A stretch of 64,000 nt of DNA from Aspidiotus rigidus (lineage: Eukaryota; Arthropoda; Insecta; Hemiptera; Diaspididae): positions 4,402,001-4,466,000 of the forward strand of contig JAVHKY010000052.1 of assembly GCA_035079385.1 (NCBI GenBank), written 5' to 3'. Below, piece after piece: positions 42,373-54,632 of the stretch (position 1 is its first letter; the number at the start of each line of letters is the position of its first letter). The notes below the pieces were generated by a model. It did not search any database and was not told the origin of the DNA. It worked only from the letters and a program-made list of their open reading frames with translations. Both the position numbers and the translations under genes were made by a program.

Positions 42373-43316
42373 TATTAGAGTGCCCTCCAACAGCCGATCG
42401 GCCAATGACAGGAGGGCACCCTACAAACGAAAAAAAAAAAAAAAAAAAAAAAAAAACAAACAAAATCCAAAATTCAAAAAAAAAACAAAAAAAAGAAACA
42501 ATAATGATAATATGTCCACCGCTAGCTCCCCCAACCCCTGCCACAAACCGATTTTTTCAAAGAATAAACAAAATAAATAAGGAAATTGATTAATTAATTA
42601 ATAATAGATGCAGTAATAATAATTACAGACAAATGGAGGCCATTTGATCATAGGGGTGCGGAAAAGACGGACTGAAAGATTTATGATACAAAAAAAAGAG
42701 AAAAAAAAAAAAAGAAAAAAGGTAGATGAAAAATGAACGAATAAGGTATGGGCAAACATTATCAATTTGTTTCAAAGGTCATGAAGACTGTCGTCACCTT
42801 GCTACCTAACATTTTTCTACTGTAAAAAAATATATCAATTTAGCGGTCTTCTTTAACAACACGGTTCAAGGGAGACAGGGCACGAAGCAGTGGACCAGAC
42901 GCGAATCGCTGCGTTCTGTGCTGAGGAATCTACTCATTCTAGACGGAGCGAGGAAATTTATCTTACTTACTAAGAACGACGATTCAGTTTTTCCACACAG
43001 GATATCCCTCACTATCATTATTAAACCAAATTCCCTCCTCACTTTTAGAGTAGTTGACTCGTAACCCAGGACCAATTCCGAATAAGTAATTAAGGTATCG
43101 TAATATCCAAAATTTCTAAAATAGAGATAATTATCTTGTGAACATTTTTTGAATACGTTCAATTTTTTTCAACTTCCAATTACCTACTGGACTCCATATC
43201 ACACTCGCACTATCCAGGTGCGATCGTACGAGCACTAGGCACAGTAAGCGGAGAACAGATATGTTGACAAAAGATTTGGTTTGTCTCATAATGATTCCCA
43301 GGAGGTTAATTCTCAA
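42335..43316 (-). pseudogene. Jockey/CR1-like LINE 3' end
   Basis: Read on the minus strand it starts with LVRSHLDSASVIWSP and KIERIQKMFTR (43145-43245), the conserved C-terminal region after the RT core in CR1 and jockey groups. A segment with STTLKVRREFGLIMIVRDIL (near 43000) follows. The 3' UTR ends in a hairpin (GTGCCCTCC...GGAGGGCAC, 42380-42420) and a (TAAA)n tail seen as (TTTA)n at 42335-42374. A-rich runs near 42430 and 42690 interrupt it. At least one frame change is present. Confidence 0.7.
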
Positions 43317-43761
43317 AAAAAATCCAAAACTCAGTTATCATATGCAATATATGACAAATAATACTTATATCACAGAACCTTCTTATGTCTATAGTGGACC
43401 ATTAGTTGAGCAATATTTCCAGATATAGATATGGTTACCCCCACCCTTAACGACCAGTAAGTACCACTTAAACGTCACAAAAATTCCTAGGCCGTGGTCG
43501 GTTACTATTTGTATTTTTTCTTCTTCCAAACTCAAAATAGATGTAAAAAGGTATTTTGGGAGAGAGGAAACAATAATATGAATGTCTTGAGAAGATATTT
43601 TGGCTCACATTAACATTGTGAAAAGCACCCAACATGTTTTAATCGCATAGAGGTTTAATCGATAGATACATGAAACAAAAAAAATAATACTTTGGTCACA
43701 ATTTGAACATCATAATTCACGAACTAGTAGGGTCCCAAGTGCACAAAAAAACCCGTCCGCT
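43317..43761. other. Unassigned DNA left of the TIR element
   Basis: No gene or recognised repeat. The last bases before the element are CGTCCGCT. Confidence 0.4.
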
Positions 43762-44200
43762 CGATGTGGCTGTTAAAAGCAATTTTATGATCGATTATTG
43801 TTCTACACACTCCGACGAATAAATTTAGCCTGTATGTCCATTTTTCCTTGTCCCCGTTTTCCGAGGTTCCACCCCCCAAATCATGAAACCCCTTCTATCT
43901 CTAAAAGTATTGACTTTTTTGAAAAAGTTTTCAGGTAAAAGTTGTTCATTCATATCTCCTCTTCAAATTTGCCTATTATTAAAATTTAATTTGGAGCAGC
44001 CTTTCTTTACGCCTCAAATCAAAAAAATGTGTTCAAAAAAATATTAAAATCACGTTTTTTGCATTTTTCATGAAAAATTTCAGACATAGAACAAAATTGA
44101 TAAGAACAAAAAGTTCTTAGAATTTAATTTCCTTCCGAACAAGCTATATCATGACTACATCCCCTCTCCCCTTTCAATTTGTTGGATCCACCCCCCTACT
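43762..44200 (+). repeat. Left terminal inverted repeat
   Basis: Shared phrases with the right arm include GAATAAATTTAGCCTGTATG, GGTTCCACCCCCCAAATCAT and CATAGAACAAAATT. Similarity fades after the CCACCCCCCTACT phrase near 44198. Confidence 0.85.
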
Positions 44201-44448
44201 CATTACGAATTAGGTTCATGCAACGAACCTATTGTTTTCGTTTTTGCAATAGAAAAGGAAAATGACTAAAACAGCCACGTATTTGCGCACACGCGTGCTC
44301 CAAGACAAGTTCTAACCTGCGTGTACTCGTGACAAATCTTCAGCGCGGTTTCTGTGATTTTTATATGACGTTTTATTCCATTGAGTGCGAATGTGAATGC
44401 AATTTTGAAATGCAATTACTATTTCTGTTCGATTATTGAGACTCAATT

Positions 44449-47400
44449 ATGGCAAGTAAATGTGTCATTTGTTTATCGGCTTTATCGCGAAAGCAAAATT
44501 CCGTATTTTCGCGGACACTCGAAAAATATACGCGCATTTGTGAGAAAGTTTCTGAGAGATCGAAGTACGGTGAAGTCTACCATGAGCTAATTTCGTCGAC
44601 TAGCGCGAATATCAACTTATCCTTGTACGGGTACCAATCCTGCTATTTTACCTTGGTGAGCGAAGAAAAAATAATTAACTAAAAAATAAATTTGAAAATC
44701 CGAGTTTGAGTTCAAGTGATGCGAAGAAAAGAAGGGGACGGCCTTCGTTGTCCTCTTCCGAGAATATATTTGGAAATCCAAAATGTAAAAGGCAGAGTCT
44801 TTTTGATAGTAAGAAGTGTGTTCTTTGTCAAGATGATAAAGATGAGGCCGTTCATGAGGTACAAATTCGTGCTATGGTAAAAAGTTGCGCGATATTGGTT
44901 CGACTACCACGAATAATTCGTTGAAAGTTCGACTAAGCGATATTATTGCTTCTGAGGATGATCTAATCGCTGTAGCCCTAGAAATCAAGTATCATCGGTC
45001 CTGTTTAGTAATCGCTAAAAGAGAAATTTCCAAAGAGTCCTCTTTTCAGAGTGACTATCAGAAGTTCCTCTTGAAAGCTTCAGATTTTGAAGTTATTGAA
45101 TCGGTTCGACAAAGTTTATTCGTGAATAAGTAATTGTGTTTTAGATATGAATGAAACTAATCATACGTATCTTGAAATTTTGAAAAATAATGGCTGCAAT
45201 TTGTTCCAAAGTTCTGATCAAAAGAAACATCTGAAAAAAATACTATTGTTCAATGTTCCTGATATAGAATTTCACGAGAATACTTGTACCAATAAACCGG
45301 AACTTGTGACATCAAGAAAAACAAAAGATATTGCTGTTAATGATTTTTTGCAAAAATCAGAAGATTATGCCATACTCTTAAAAGCAGCTATGATTTTGCG
45401 TCGTACCATCTTCGATAGTTCGTGTTCAAAGTGGTCTTTAGACAGAAGCTCTGACAATTTTGAAATCCCTTTTTTATTGCAAAAATTTTGTAACCTTCTC
45501 ATTTGGGTCCAAACAAGTTCAACACGAAAAATTTGATCATGTGGATGACATTATGAGTACAATTTTAAGTCAATATATCGTAAATTGTGTGAAAAAGGAC
45601 ACTCAAATTCGAAGATCTTTGTGTAGTGATTTTTCGAGAGACTATTATAAGAGAGAAACGCCTCTGTCGGTTGGTTTAGCATTAAAAATACATGCAGAAA
45701 CTCGATCGAAAAAAGTTCTGAATGATTTGGATAGTATTAATTTAACTTGCATTTACAAGAAAGTTCTGAAAATTGAAACACAGCTAGCTAGTGAAATTAA
45801 GCGTAGAGGCACTGAAACTAATAATATTTGCCTACCAGTTTGTATTCAACCAGGAGAGTTTATATGGTTTGCCGCAGACGATATTGATTTCTTAGAAAAT
45901 ACACCGAGTGGATCAGATACTTTACATGGAACAGTTCTCGCAGCATTTCAAAACAAAAACAACTCTAGTCCCACATCAACTTTTGAAAGTATACCTATAC
46001 CTCGTGACTGTAAAAGTTACTCCTCGGACACTACGATGACAATCGATGTATTGAATTGTAATAAGCCTAGCTTTTTGCCAATCAAGTTACCCTTCCCGGT
46101 AGATGATGTGAAAGCTGAGAAGGAGACAAAAAAATTCGTTCTAACTGATCTTCTTTGGACTTTAACTTCACTTTCGAAAGAAAAAATGATATTCGGTACT
46201 TGGTCTGCTTTCCACTCAACGTTGAGCCGCTCCAGTCCTCTCACCAGCGTGTCTTTAATTGCTCCAATTTTGAGGCACCCACCCACAAATTATGATGTAT
46301 TATTCACTACCATAATGCGCGGAAAAACCATGAATGACATGATTAATCCCGACAGTTTGACTTGACCGTGATATCATTTGATATGCAGTTGTATGATATG
46401 GCAATGCGTTTATGGGTTGCTCAGGAAGATATTAAGAAGGATTTTTTTTTCAGACCTGGCGAATTACATGTGGTGTTTTGGGCTCTTTCTGCTCTGGGTA
46501 GCTACATAGAATGTAGCGGAGTTGACCAAGCGTGGATAGAAGCAGGATTATATTCGTCGAGAATTGTTGGCCAAATACTAGATGGGAAGAACATGTACCG
46601 CTGTTTAGAGGCCCATTTCATCACTTTTATGACTTTCTATTGGTTGTTTTTGGATAGTTTTCCGAGTGATTCTTTTATCTTTAGTATATTTTCAGATATA
46701 AATTCATTTTTATTCGAAAATGATGAAGACGGAAAAGAAAGATTCCAAAATTTTATAGAAAATAAAGCGGAAAAATTAGACGATCTTTTTGACAAAATAT
46801 TTTCATCTAATTCAGAAAATAAAGAATTTCCAACTGGGCGATTCATTTTGAATTATATGAAACAGTTTTTAATTTTACTTCAATTCATTATAAAGCCACG
46901 AGAATTAATAATTTTTCATTGCATTTAATGACCACCGAGCTGCTATGTAAATATTTTTTTGCACACGATTATTTGAATTATAGTCGATTACTACCACGAA
47001 AAACGTCGAAAAAAATAATCCGTCCTTGTGGAATGCTTTTTGTGATGGAAAATTTGGCATAACTAAGAATTCTGTTCCGTTCACTACTATTGGCTGTGAC
47101 CATGCCCTCGAGCATGAAAATAGAAAATTGAAAGTGCAAGGTGGTATAGTAGGTATTACACAAGATATCAAAGCATTAGATCGATTTTTTTTTATAGCTC
47201 CTTAAATGCTGAATATATAACCGAAAGATTTGAAAAATATTTGTTGTCATCGAATAGTCGAAACTCGGAATCAATTCATCATGAAAAAACTGGTGGAAAG
47301 TTGAAACGAATTTTGAAGCAAGCTTCAAATTTGTACAAAGTCTTGAAGATGCACGGTAATCCTTTTGAAAATCAGTCAGAGGATGAGAACTCGTATAATT

Positions 47401-49213
47401 TAATAACGAATGAAGTGATGCCAAATGAAATTAAACTTGACATGATAGAAAGAGATACCATAGGACAAGAACTTTTTGAGAGTTTTGTTGAATAACGATT
47501 GAACAAGGGAACAAGCTCAATTTGGGGTCCAATAAAGAAACGTAAATTGAAGACATTTTCTAAGAAAAATTTCGTGCAAGAAGTACAAGTCAAGGACGAA
47601 GCTATTAAAATGAAGAAAGAGAGGAACCTCCTTTAAAGGTTTGTCATAGCAGCAAGGAGTCGCCCTGAGCTGGATATAAAAGAAGCAATAATGCATTATG
47701 AATTCAGTGTAATACCTCGATCTTTATTTGCTAGTGATGGATTTTTACTCTTGGCTTCTGACAAATCCAAAAGGGTGCACAGGTTAGAGGACCTAATGAA
47801 GAAAAAACAATATGAGACGTCGATAACTGGTTCAGCTTTAAATTCTCCATTCAACAACTGTTTTACTAATAGAAAGTTGTCATAATTGATGATATGGCCT
47901 TGGTCCATAGACTCACTAAAACGGACCAAATGGTTACAATGAGGGATTTCTTAACGACCGTCAGGCAAAAATTTATCCAAATCATTCAAAATTTTGAGGA
48001 AGTGAGGCTTGTTTTCGATAGGTATATTCATAATTCTTTGAAGAACCTAACCAGAAAAAAAAGAGCGAACGGAATTTCGACTTACTATAAATTAACACCA
48101 GCGAGTAGTATTAAAAATATCCCTCTGAAAGATTTGTTAAGTCATTTTCAGACGAAAAAAGAGATTATTCAGCTGATTGTGTGTGAAGTTATGGAATACA
48201 CCAAAATGTTGCCTAAGCCAGAGAAGAAGATTATGGTTATTCACGAAAATTTGACCCAAGGAAATTGTGATGTACAAAAGAATTAAAAAATTCATGGACA
48301 CGAGGAAGCTGATACGCTCATCATTTTGCATGCATCGACTGTAGAAAAAGACGCTTCTCTTAGTGTCTTGGCTTCAGATACGGATGTTTTAATGTTGCTA
48401 ATTCACTTTTACAAGAAATTTCTTCCCAACAATACGTTTATAACGTATGGATCTGGTAAGAATCAACGAATCATTTCTCTCAGTTTGGCTCATGAAAGTC
48501 TTGGTGACGCTCGATGTCAAGCTGTACTAGCTTTTCACGCATTCACAGGAACCGATGTGAGCGGAAAATTCTCAGGAAAAACTAAAGATTGGTGTTTCAA
48601 TTTCTTCCTCCAAGCTGATGAAAACGAATTATGTCATTTAAACGATTTGTACAACATTCCCTTGAAACCTACCTCCTACATCAATCTACAAAAATTGTTG
48701 TATCAAATATTTAAGCACAAAAAGATAAACACGTTGGGAGAGTTAAGGTGGTTCTTGTATTCAAATGAAAGTTGCCGAGCCGAAGATTTACCCCCTACTC
48801 CTGCCGCATTTAAGCAACATGTCCGAAGAGCGAATTATGTCTCGTACATATGGGGTCATGCGAACGAAAGTTTTCCAGATTCAGCTAGAGATTTCAATAA
48901 AGACTGTACATTCGAAAGTGCAGATCCCAAAGACTATGGTTGGGATATTGATGGCAAAGGAGGTTACAGAGCGACCACCACAAGTGAAAATCCAGCGCCC
49001 TCAGCAGTAATCGAATTGGTTAAATGCGGATGCCGCAAAAAGTGCTACGGCAAATGTGCCTGCTTCAAAAATAAAATCAACTGCTCCGAACTTTGCGCGT
49101 GGAATGCGGAATCCGAAAACAATCAGCACATCAACGGAGGTAGCGACGCAGAAAACGAGTATGATGGAAGTGAGACGAGTGAAGAAGAAGACAATGAATT
49201 TTATAGTATATAA
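44449..49213 (+). pseudogene. Uncharacterised metazoan family: zinc N-term, PIN-like acidic motifs, CXC tail
   Basis: Fragments in all three plus frames, in the order of the family. ASKCVICLSALSRK opens (44452), with a GYQSCY segment. An AT-hook-like KKRRGRPS (44724) is followed by CVLCQ...HEV and KYHRSCL. GEFIWFAADDIDF...TLHGTV lies near 45858, then PGELHVVFWALSALGSYIE (46460) and FTTIGCDHALEHENRKLK (47085). HGHEEADT lies at 48296 after one stop, ASDTDVLMLL (48371) and FHAFTGTD (48536). The tail CGCRKKCYGKCACF (49026) resembles tesmin/TSO1 CXC motifs. The acidic EEADT, SDTD and TGTD residues recall PIN/FEN nucleases. AATAAAG at 49258 could be the poly(A) signal. At least six frame changes and several stops show it is dead. 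Function of the family is unknown to me. Confidence 0.8.
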
Positions 49214-49347
49214 GCTAGGTATAAGATGTTCATTGATTTCATGTGCTTACGAGTATAATAAAGAATTTTCAATTGAATGTGAAAGCAGTTCTCAAGAATC
49301 ATTTTTTTTGAAAATTTTTTGCGAAATATAAGCTTGACACTTGATTA

Positions 49348-49781
49348 AGGAGGGGAGTGGATCCTACGAATTAAGGAGGGAGAGGGGATGTGGTCATCAT
49401 ATTGCTTGTTTGAAAGGAAATTAAATTCTAAGAACTATTTGTCCTCATAAATTTTGTTCTATGTCTGAAATTTTCCATGAAAAATGCAAAAAACGTGATT
49501 TTGATATTTTTTTGAACACATTTTTTCAAATTTGAGGCGTAAAGGCTGCTCCAAATTAAATTTTGATAATAGGCAAAGTTGAAGAGGAGACATGAATGAA
49601 CAACTTTTATCTGAAAACTTTTTCAAAAAAGTCAATACTTTTAGAGATAGAAGGGGTTTCATGATTTGGGGGGTGGAACCTCGGAAAACGGGGACAAGGA
49701 AAATGGGCATACAGGCTAAATTTATTCGTCCGAGTGTGTAGAACAATAATCAATCATAAATTGCTTTTAACAGCCACATCG
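49348..49781 (-). repeat. Right terminal inverted repeat
   Basis: Inverse of 43762-44200, starting on the minus strand with CGATGTGGCTGTTAAAAGCA. It begins 135 bases after the stop codon of the enclosed gene. Confidence 0.85.
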
Positions 49782-49800
49782 CACGCTTCTTACGTAAACA

Positions 49801-49945
49801 TTTTTACCGACTTTTCTAACTAGAAAAGTGAGATATTACACCCGTAGGAAGGTCAACAGGGGGAGTGGGCAATGAACTTTCTCGACGTTTTAGGGGTCCT
49901 AGATCACAACTAGCAAAAAAAATTTCAGGTTTCCTTATATATATA
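49801..49945. repeat. Dispersed repeat related to 693-1220
   Basis: TTTTTACCGACTTTTCTAAC with AGAAAAGTGAGATAT, then AGGGGGAGTGGGC and ATTTCAGGTTTCCTTAT match separated parts of the segment near the window start. Confidence 0.5.
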
Positions 49946-50206
49946 ATCGACTGGGAAACCAGAAAATGTGGTGCGACGTTAGAATAGCATAGCGAGCTTA
50001 CATATAAATGACTAATTTTTGGCCTTTTGCGCGCATTAAATTGAAATGATATTGGGCGTAGAGCGAAAGTATCGCGATCACGTGGAGAGCGAGGTGAGAT
50101 TTTCGTAAAAATGGTAAAAGCGTCAATAATAATTGATTCTTTCTCGTAATTAATACTAAATTTGACTTTCAAATACTGACTCGATCTTACGAATAAATGT
50201 CTAAAT

Positions 50207-50390
50207 TTGGATTATGATGACTCGCTGGTTCAGTTATGACCTTGTTGGTTGTTACCGTCTCTTGTTGGTGTTGCGTTCAGTCGCTTTCCTGTAGTGTTTG
50301 AAAATGGTTGCTTAGCGGCTGATCGTGAGTGTTCTTGCTGGCGATTACTCTTTTTGAGTCACTCACTTCTTCTCTTAATTATTGATAACC
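50207..50390 (+). pseudogene. PLE 3' end fragment
   Basis: GATGACTCGCTGGTTCAGTT and GTTGGTGTTGCGTTCAGTCG match the 3' end of the PLE at 31415-33010, including 12 bases deleted from the plus-strand copy there. The hammerhead-like region is diverged beyond recognition. No coding part remains. Confidence 0.7.
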
Positions 50391-51035
50391 GTACCTTACA
50401 GAAACATATTGACTCAGTTTTGAATTGACCTTGACCCATTTTAAGAACTTCAATAAATTTCGACCATCAACTGTGACGGCTAGACTGAGTATGCTTGAGC
50501 TCAAATTCATCCTTTTGCTTAGGGTTTTGGATGAAATTCGTCCCTCGACTTCTGGAGACTGGGGTGAGACATCTCAGGCCAAACTCCTCATACAGCTTAG
50601 TTGAAGAGATTCGGAAAAATTTCTACCCTCGAGCTCTGGGGACTTTGAGTTTAAAGTCCTCCTCCAATTTGGGTAGCCTTAAACTTCTAAAGCGTTCCTA
50701 AGCTGTACGTTCAAAATCATTAGGCTGGTCATGGCACCTTGTATTTAGTCTGAGTTTCTTCATCCTAAGTAGTTTCCAGAGCTTGAAAAATTTGGAATAA
50801 CTTTTTATTGGAACTAAATATCATTTTTAATGTTTTCTTATCTGTTTAAATTGGTCAAACTCGGATTCGCAGATTTCCAATAGGAGGGGGTCAGATGCCA
50901 ATAAAGGCAGAGTTTGTTAAAAATTCTCCCAAGTCCGTATGACGTCATCAGATCGCGGCCTCGTCGGCAAATTAGGCTAACCTTCCCTTCCTTCATTTCT
51001 ATTAGGCTTAGATACATAGACTTATTGATATTGAT
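50391..51035. other. Unassigned DNA
   Basis: No gene recognised. Two diverged phrases (TCGTCCCTCGACTTCTGGAG near 50536 and TTCTACCCTCGAGCTCTGGG near 50621) suggest a decayed direct repeat of about 85 bases. Confidence 0.35.
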
Positions 51036-51199
51036 CAGGGATGCCGTGAGCCCCCTAGGCCAATGAAGAAACCCCCCTCAAACTTTAATTTCTTGTAGCT
51101 ATAAAAAAAATTGAAGTTATAAGCCCCTCCCCCCCCCCCAAAAAAAAAAAAACGAATAGGAAGAATCATCTTCATAAAAATGGCCTCACGGTACTCCTG
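51036..51199. mobile_element. hAT-like MITE, copy 2, with 8-bp target duplication
   Basis: 164 bp with ends CAGGGATGCCGTGAGC and the inverse of CAGGAGTACCGTGAGGC. The flanks ATATTGAT (51028-51035) and ATATTGGT (51200-51207) agree at 7 of 8 positions, the target-duplication length of hAT elements. The interior matches 26223-26380. Confidence 0.78.
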
Positions 51200-51372
51200 A
51201 TATTGGTGTAACATCTATTAGTCATATTTATCTATCAAATACAGGTAATCGTTTTGACACATTGATATAGAAACCTTCTAGTTCGAAAGAGAAAAAAAAG
51301 AGAATGTTGATGACGTGAAGAAGTAATGACGGCACGGATAGTGATGACGTCACAAACAGATTTAACGGATGA

Positions 51373-51375
<3 letters not shown>

Positions 51376-51457
<82 letters not shown>

Positions 51458-51463
51458 TATATA
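51376..51463. repeat. TA microsatellite
   Basis: About 88 bases of alternating AT with one GT interruption. Artificial Tyr-Ile open frames over it are meaningless. Confidence 0.95.
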
Positions 51464-51466
51464 AGA

Positions 51467-51790
51467 TTTTTTTGTCCGCGGAAGTCCTCCGAAACTAGCC
51501 GATGGATTTTTTGTAACTTGGCCATATTGTAGTAGTATATCTGAAGATGTGCACCTGCAATTTTTTTGAGAATCGGATGAGTAGTTCTCGAGAAATTTTC
51601 AATTTGTTGAGAAATTTTGCAGTATTTCGAGTATCTTTTTGTCCGCGGAACTCCTCCGAAACTACCCCATGGATTTTGTTGAAACTGGGCCATATTGTAG
51701 TATTATATTTGAAGATGTGCACCTGCAATTTTTTTGAGGATCGGATGAGTAGTTCTCGAGAAATTTTTACTTTTGTTGCAAAATTTCTCA
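51467..51790. repeat. Tandem ~175-bp repeat at the edge of the large duplication
   Basis: Two diverged units in tandem, each with TTTTTGTCCGCGGAA, TCCTCCGAAACTA, GAAGATGTGCACCTGCAATT and GGATGAGTAGTTCTCGAGAA. Unit 1 is about 51467-51635 and unit 2 about 51636-51790. The window start corresponds to the middle of unit 2, so the same tandem probably continues upstream of base 1. The GAGTAGTTCTCGAG phrase resembles the inverse of the Helitron 5' region at 6287. Confidence 0.75.
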
Positions 51791-53620
51791 CTATTACAAG
51801 TAGCTTCTTACAAATAGCTGCGAGTAGCTGCTTACGTTAGGAGAAGCGGATTTTCCTATACGTTTACGACTTTCGTTATCAGTACGTGTACTGTGATGAA
51901 GAACCTTTCATCATTCGACAGGTTCATTCTTTGTTCATTCTTTACCAAGGGTTCATTGAATTTTATTTCCGATGAAACCTTTTCATTCAAATTTAGTACA
52001 CTTGTATCTCGCTTCCCACAGCCCCTAGAGCGTTGAATTTTGTTTTGTCAAATTTTATTTGTTTTGTTAAATTTATTTTTGAACGGATAGTGGCAATGGC
52101 GGGTTGATCATTTTTCTAGCTATTTTTCATTATTATTAGTCATACTCGATAGTGAAAACCTTGAGTTTGAATGATTAAGTACAATTTTTTAATCGTCATC
52201 AAGTGTGCTGATGCGAGACTACCTGGGTGATTTCACTCTTAATTAATAATTGATTTATTTGTCATTTTTTCATGTATGAGTACATAATTAATAGTGGTTC
52301 ATAGTTGATTTGAGGTATCTCAAGAGATGGAAAGATTATTTTCAATTTTGACTGGCTTTTTTGAGTGAGATTTGAGATTAGACTAACGAGTAAACCAGGC
52401 TTGGGTGCTGTATATTTTTACCGAATTTTCTAGCTAGAAAAGTGAGGTATTTTGTTAATACGTTTGGAATGGTTGAAGCGTGAGGGAAGGAATGAGGGGT
52501 TGACTATTGGGTGATTGGTTGCTTCTTTCGTTTCGACATCGATTTTTTTAGTTTTTTGGGATCTCGTTGTAGCTGGATTCCCAGATGAAGAATTTTGGGG
52601 TGGAGTGTGCATAGAAAATGGTGATATGATAGCGTGAAGGCAATTTATGAGTGCACGAGAGGAATACCAGCTCGAGATAGCTTTAAGAGATGCCAGGAAT
52701 CGGAAGTGATAAAGAATTGAACCACTCATCCTAATATACAGTATACTAGACTAATAATATGCTAAGAATAAGGTATGGGAAAAAATGATTGTAGAGCTCT
52801 TTTTTATTAGAAACAACTGTTATAGCCTCGTAGCAGTTGGGCAGGGGTAGGGGGAGTGGTTTTTCTGGAGACGTTTTGTAGGTTTTAGATGACTCTTAGC
52901 CTAAATTATAACAAAATTCAGGTTTCCTTATTGGATTATAGGTATCTTTACTCTGTTATCTGTTGATGTGACATCGTAGTGATAGAATTTATAAACTGAG
53001 TTTTATTGTTTATTCTACAAATGTTTGACATGATTGACTGGTCATTGGTATTTAATTTAAAGAGAGGGAGTGACTCTCTCAATGTTTTTTGCATTGTGGG
53101 AAGAAAAGTCGTGTACTACTCACGGGACTGCGTGTGTTTTTATTTTATTAGTTTTTAGTTTTAGTTCCTATTACCTATATTACCTATAATTTTTTTCACG
53201 TAGGTACCGTTGCTGAAAAAACGTGCTGAAGTTATCGTCATAGATTACATATACTAAACGTGTACTGAAATTACAGTTGCTAGATTGTGTAGTTGACGCA
53301 AAGTATGGTCGCGAATCTGGCATTTTTTGTGATTTTCTATAGCGCCATCCTTACGGTTCCGTACTGTTACAGGTAACATCAATTTTTCCATATAGCTAAT
53401 TTTAGATATTAGTTGGCCGTTCTTAATTCTCATATGCGTAATGCAATTTTGAATCGTCCGAACAATTTTTAAGACCGTCGCCCGAGACTACAAAGAATTA
53501 AGAAGATGAAAAAAGATAGATTTCTCGATAATAATTGAATCAAAAGAAACTCTGCCGCAGCGAGTACGTCAGAAACCGACTTTTTGTTTCAACAACCTGT
53601 ATTCATCAGAAATTGATTAG

Positions 53621-54010
53621 CATACCACAGGCGTTTACAAAATAACTTGCGGGGAGTGTCCTGCCACCTACATCGGCCAGACTGGAAGAGCACTTAATAA
53701 GCGAATACAAGAACATATTTCCGCTGCATTCTCAAAAAGTCCCTCGAAATCGGCCGTAGGTCTCCATTGTATTACGTTTGGACACGATCCTGAAAAACTT
53801 AGAGCTGAAATCCTTCATTCCTGCAGTAAGGGTCCCCGACTTAATCGTCTCGAAGAAATCGAAAGCATCAAATCGTACAAATCTGATCCATACTACAATC
53901 TAAACGATATGGAATCGACACTTTTTAACCCGCTAATTCGATATATATTGAATCATCCGTCGACAGACAGAGGGTTAGATGAATCAACACGATCGAACTC
54001 GAACAGTTAA
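53621..54010 (+). pseudogene. PLE GIY-YIG fragment, copy 2
   Basis: Same as 1897-2286 apart from a C to T change at 53716. That change turns the Thr in EHTSAAF into Ile. The frame is open to the same stop. Confidence 0.8.
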
Positions 54011-54058
54011 ATAAAACCTTTCTCTCGCCTTTCGCGCTCTTTCTCTCATTCTTCGCGG

Positions 54059-54102
54059 ACACCTGATGATGATACGTTCACCGTATCGAAACCGGTCGTG
54101 TT
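54059..54102 (+). ncRNA. Hammerhead ribozyme candidate, copy 2
   Basis: Identical to 2335-2378, with CTGATGA at 54063-54069 and GAAA at 54088-54091. It shares the extra T before stem II. Confidence 0.7.
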
Positions 54103-54632
54103 GTGTAAAATTCAGTTTCGACCTCTAGTTTTTCTTACATAATATAATCAACTTAACTTTTACACTGTGTATTTTCTAAATTTTGTTTGACTCCTTATTT
54201 TTATTTTACATTTTTTGACTTTTATTTATTTGATTTTATTATATTTTACCTTCCGAACATTCTTAAAAATTTTTAATTCTAATTTTATTTTTACCTTGTT
54301 TTGATTCAACCTTATAAACTGTGATTTCGAAACTATCTTTTTTCCTTTACTGTTACGTGTCTAGAGGAAATGGTATGGACGGGCAGTTGTTTAGATGTTA
54401 GTATAAAAATCAGTTGATTGTAAGTATTGTAGGGTTCGTTCGGCGACATTTTTCCGACACTGCATATTACCGACGTTGAAATATTCCGACACGACGATTC
54501 ACTGAAATTTTTTTCCTACCCTACTTCCTTCCGACAACGATTTTTTTGAACTCTTCCGACAAAGACTTCTATAATTATATTATTACATTGACCTGCGAAG
54601 AACGCAGAATACTTTTAATGCGATGAATGTTT

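Larger units (their letters stand above)
43762..49781 (+). mobile_element. Long-TIR element carrying a PIN-like/CXC gene
   Basis: A 6.02-kb unit bounded by terminal inverted repeats of about 435 bp (43762-44200 and 49348-49781) that start CGATGTGGCTGTTAAAAGCA. One decayed gene fills the interior. The arms match over their whole length with scattered substitutions and small indels, which implies a single mobile unit of moderate age. No clear target duplication is seen; left flank CGTCCGCT and right flank CACGCTTC share only CGCT. I infer a DNA transposon whose transposase or cargo is the encoded protein. Confidence 0.75.

Noticed and set aside
42312..42593. Lys-rich open frames
   Set aside because: Produced by A-rich and (TTTA)n tracts at the 3' end of a LINE.
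51235..51693. Open frames rich in Tyr-Ile over the TA tract
   Set aside because: They translate a microsatellite and diverged tandem repeat; no protein is supported.
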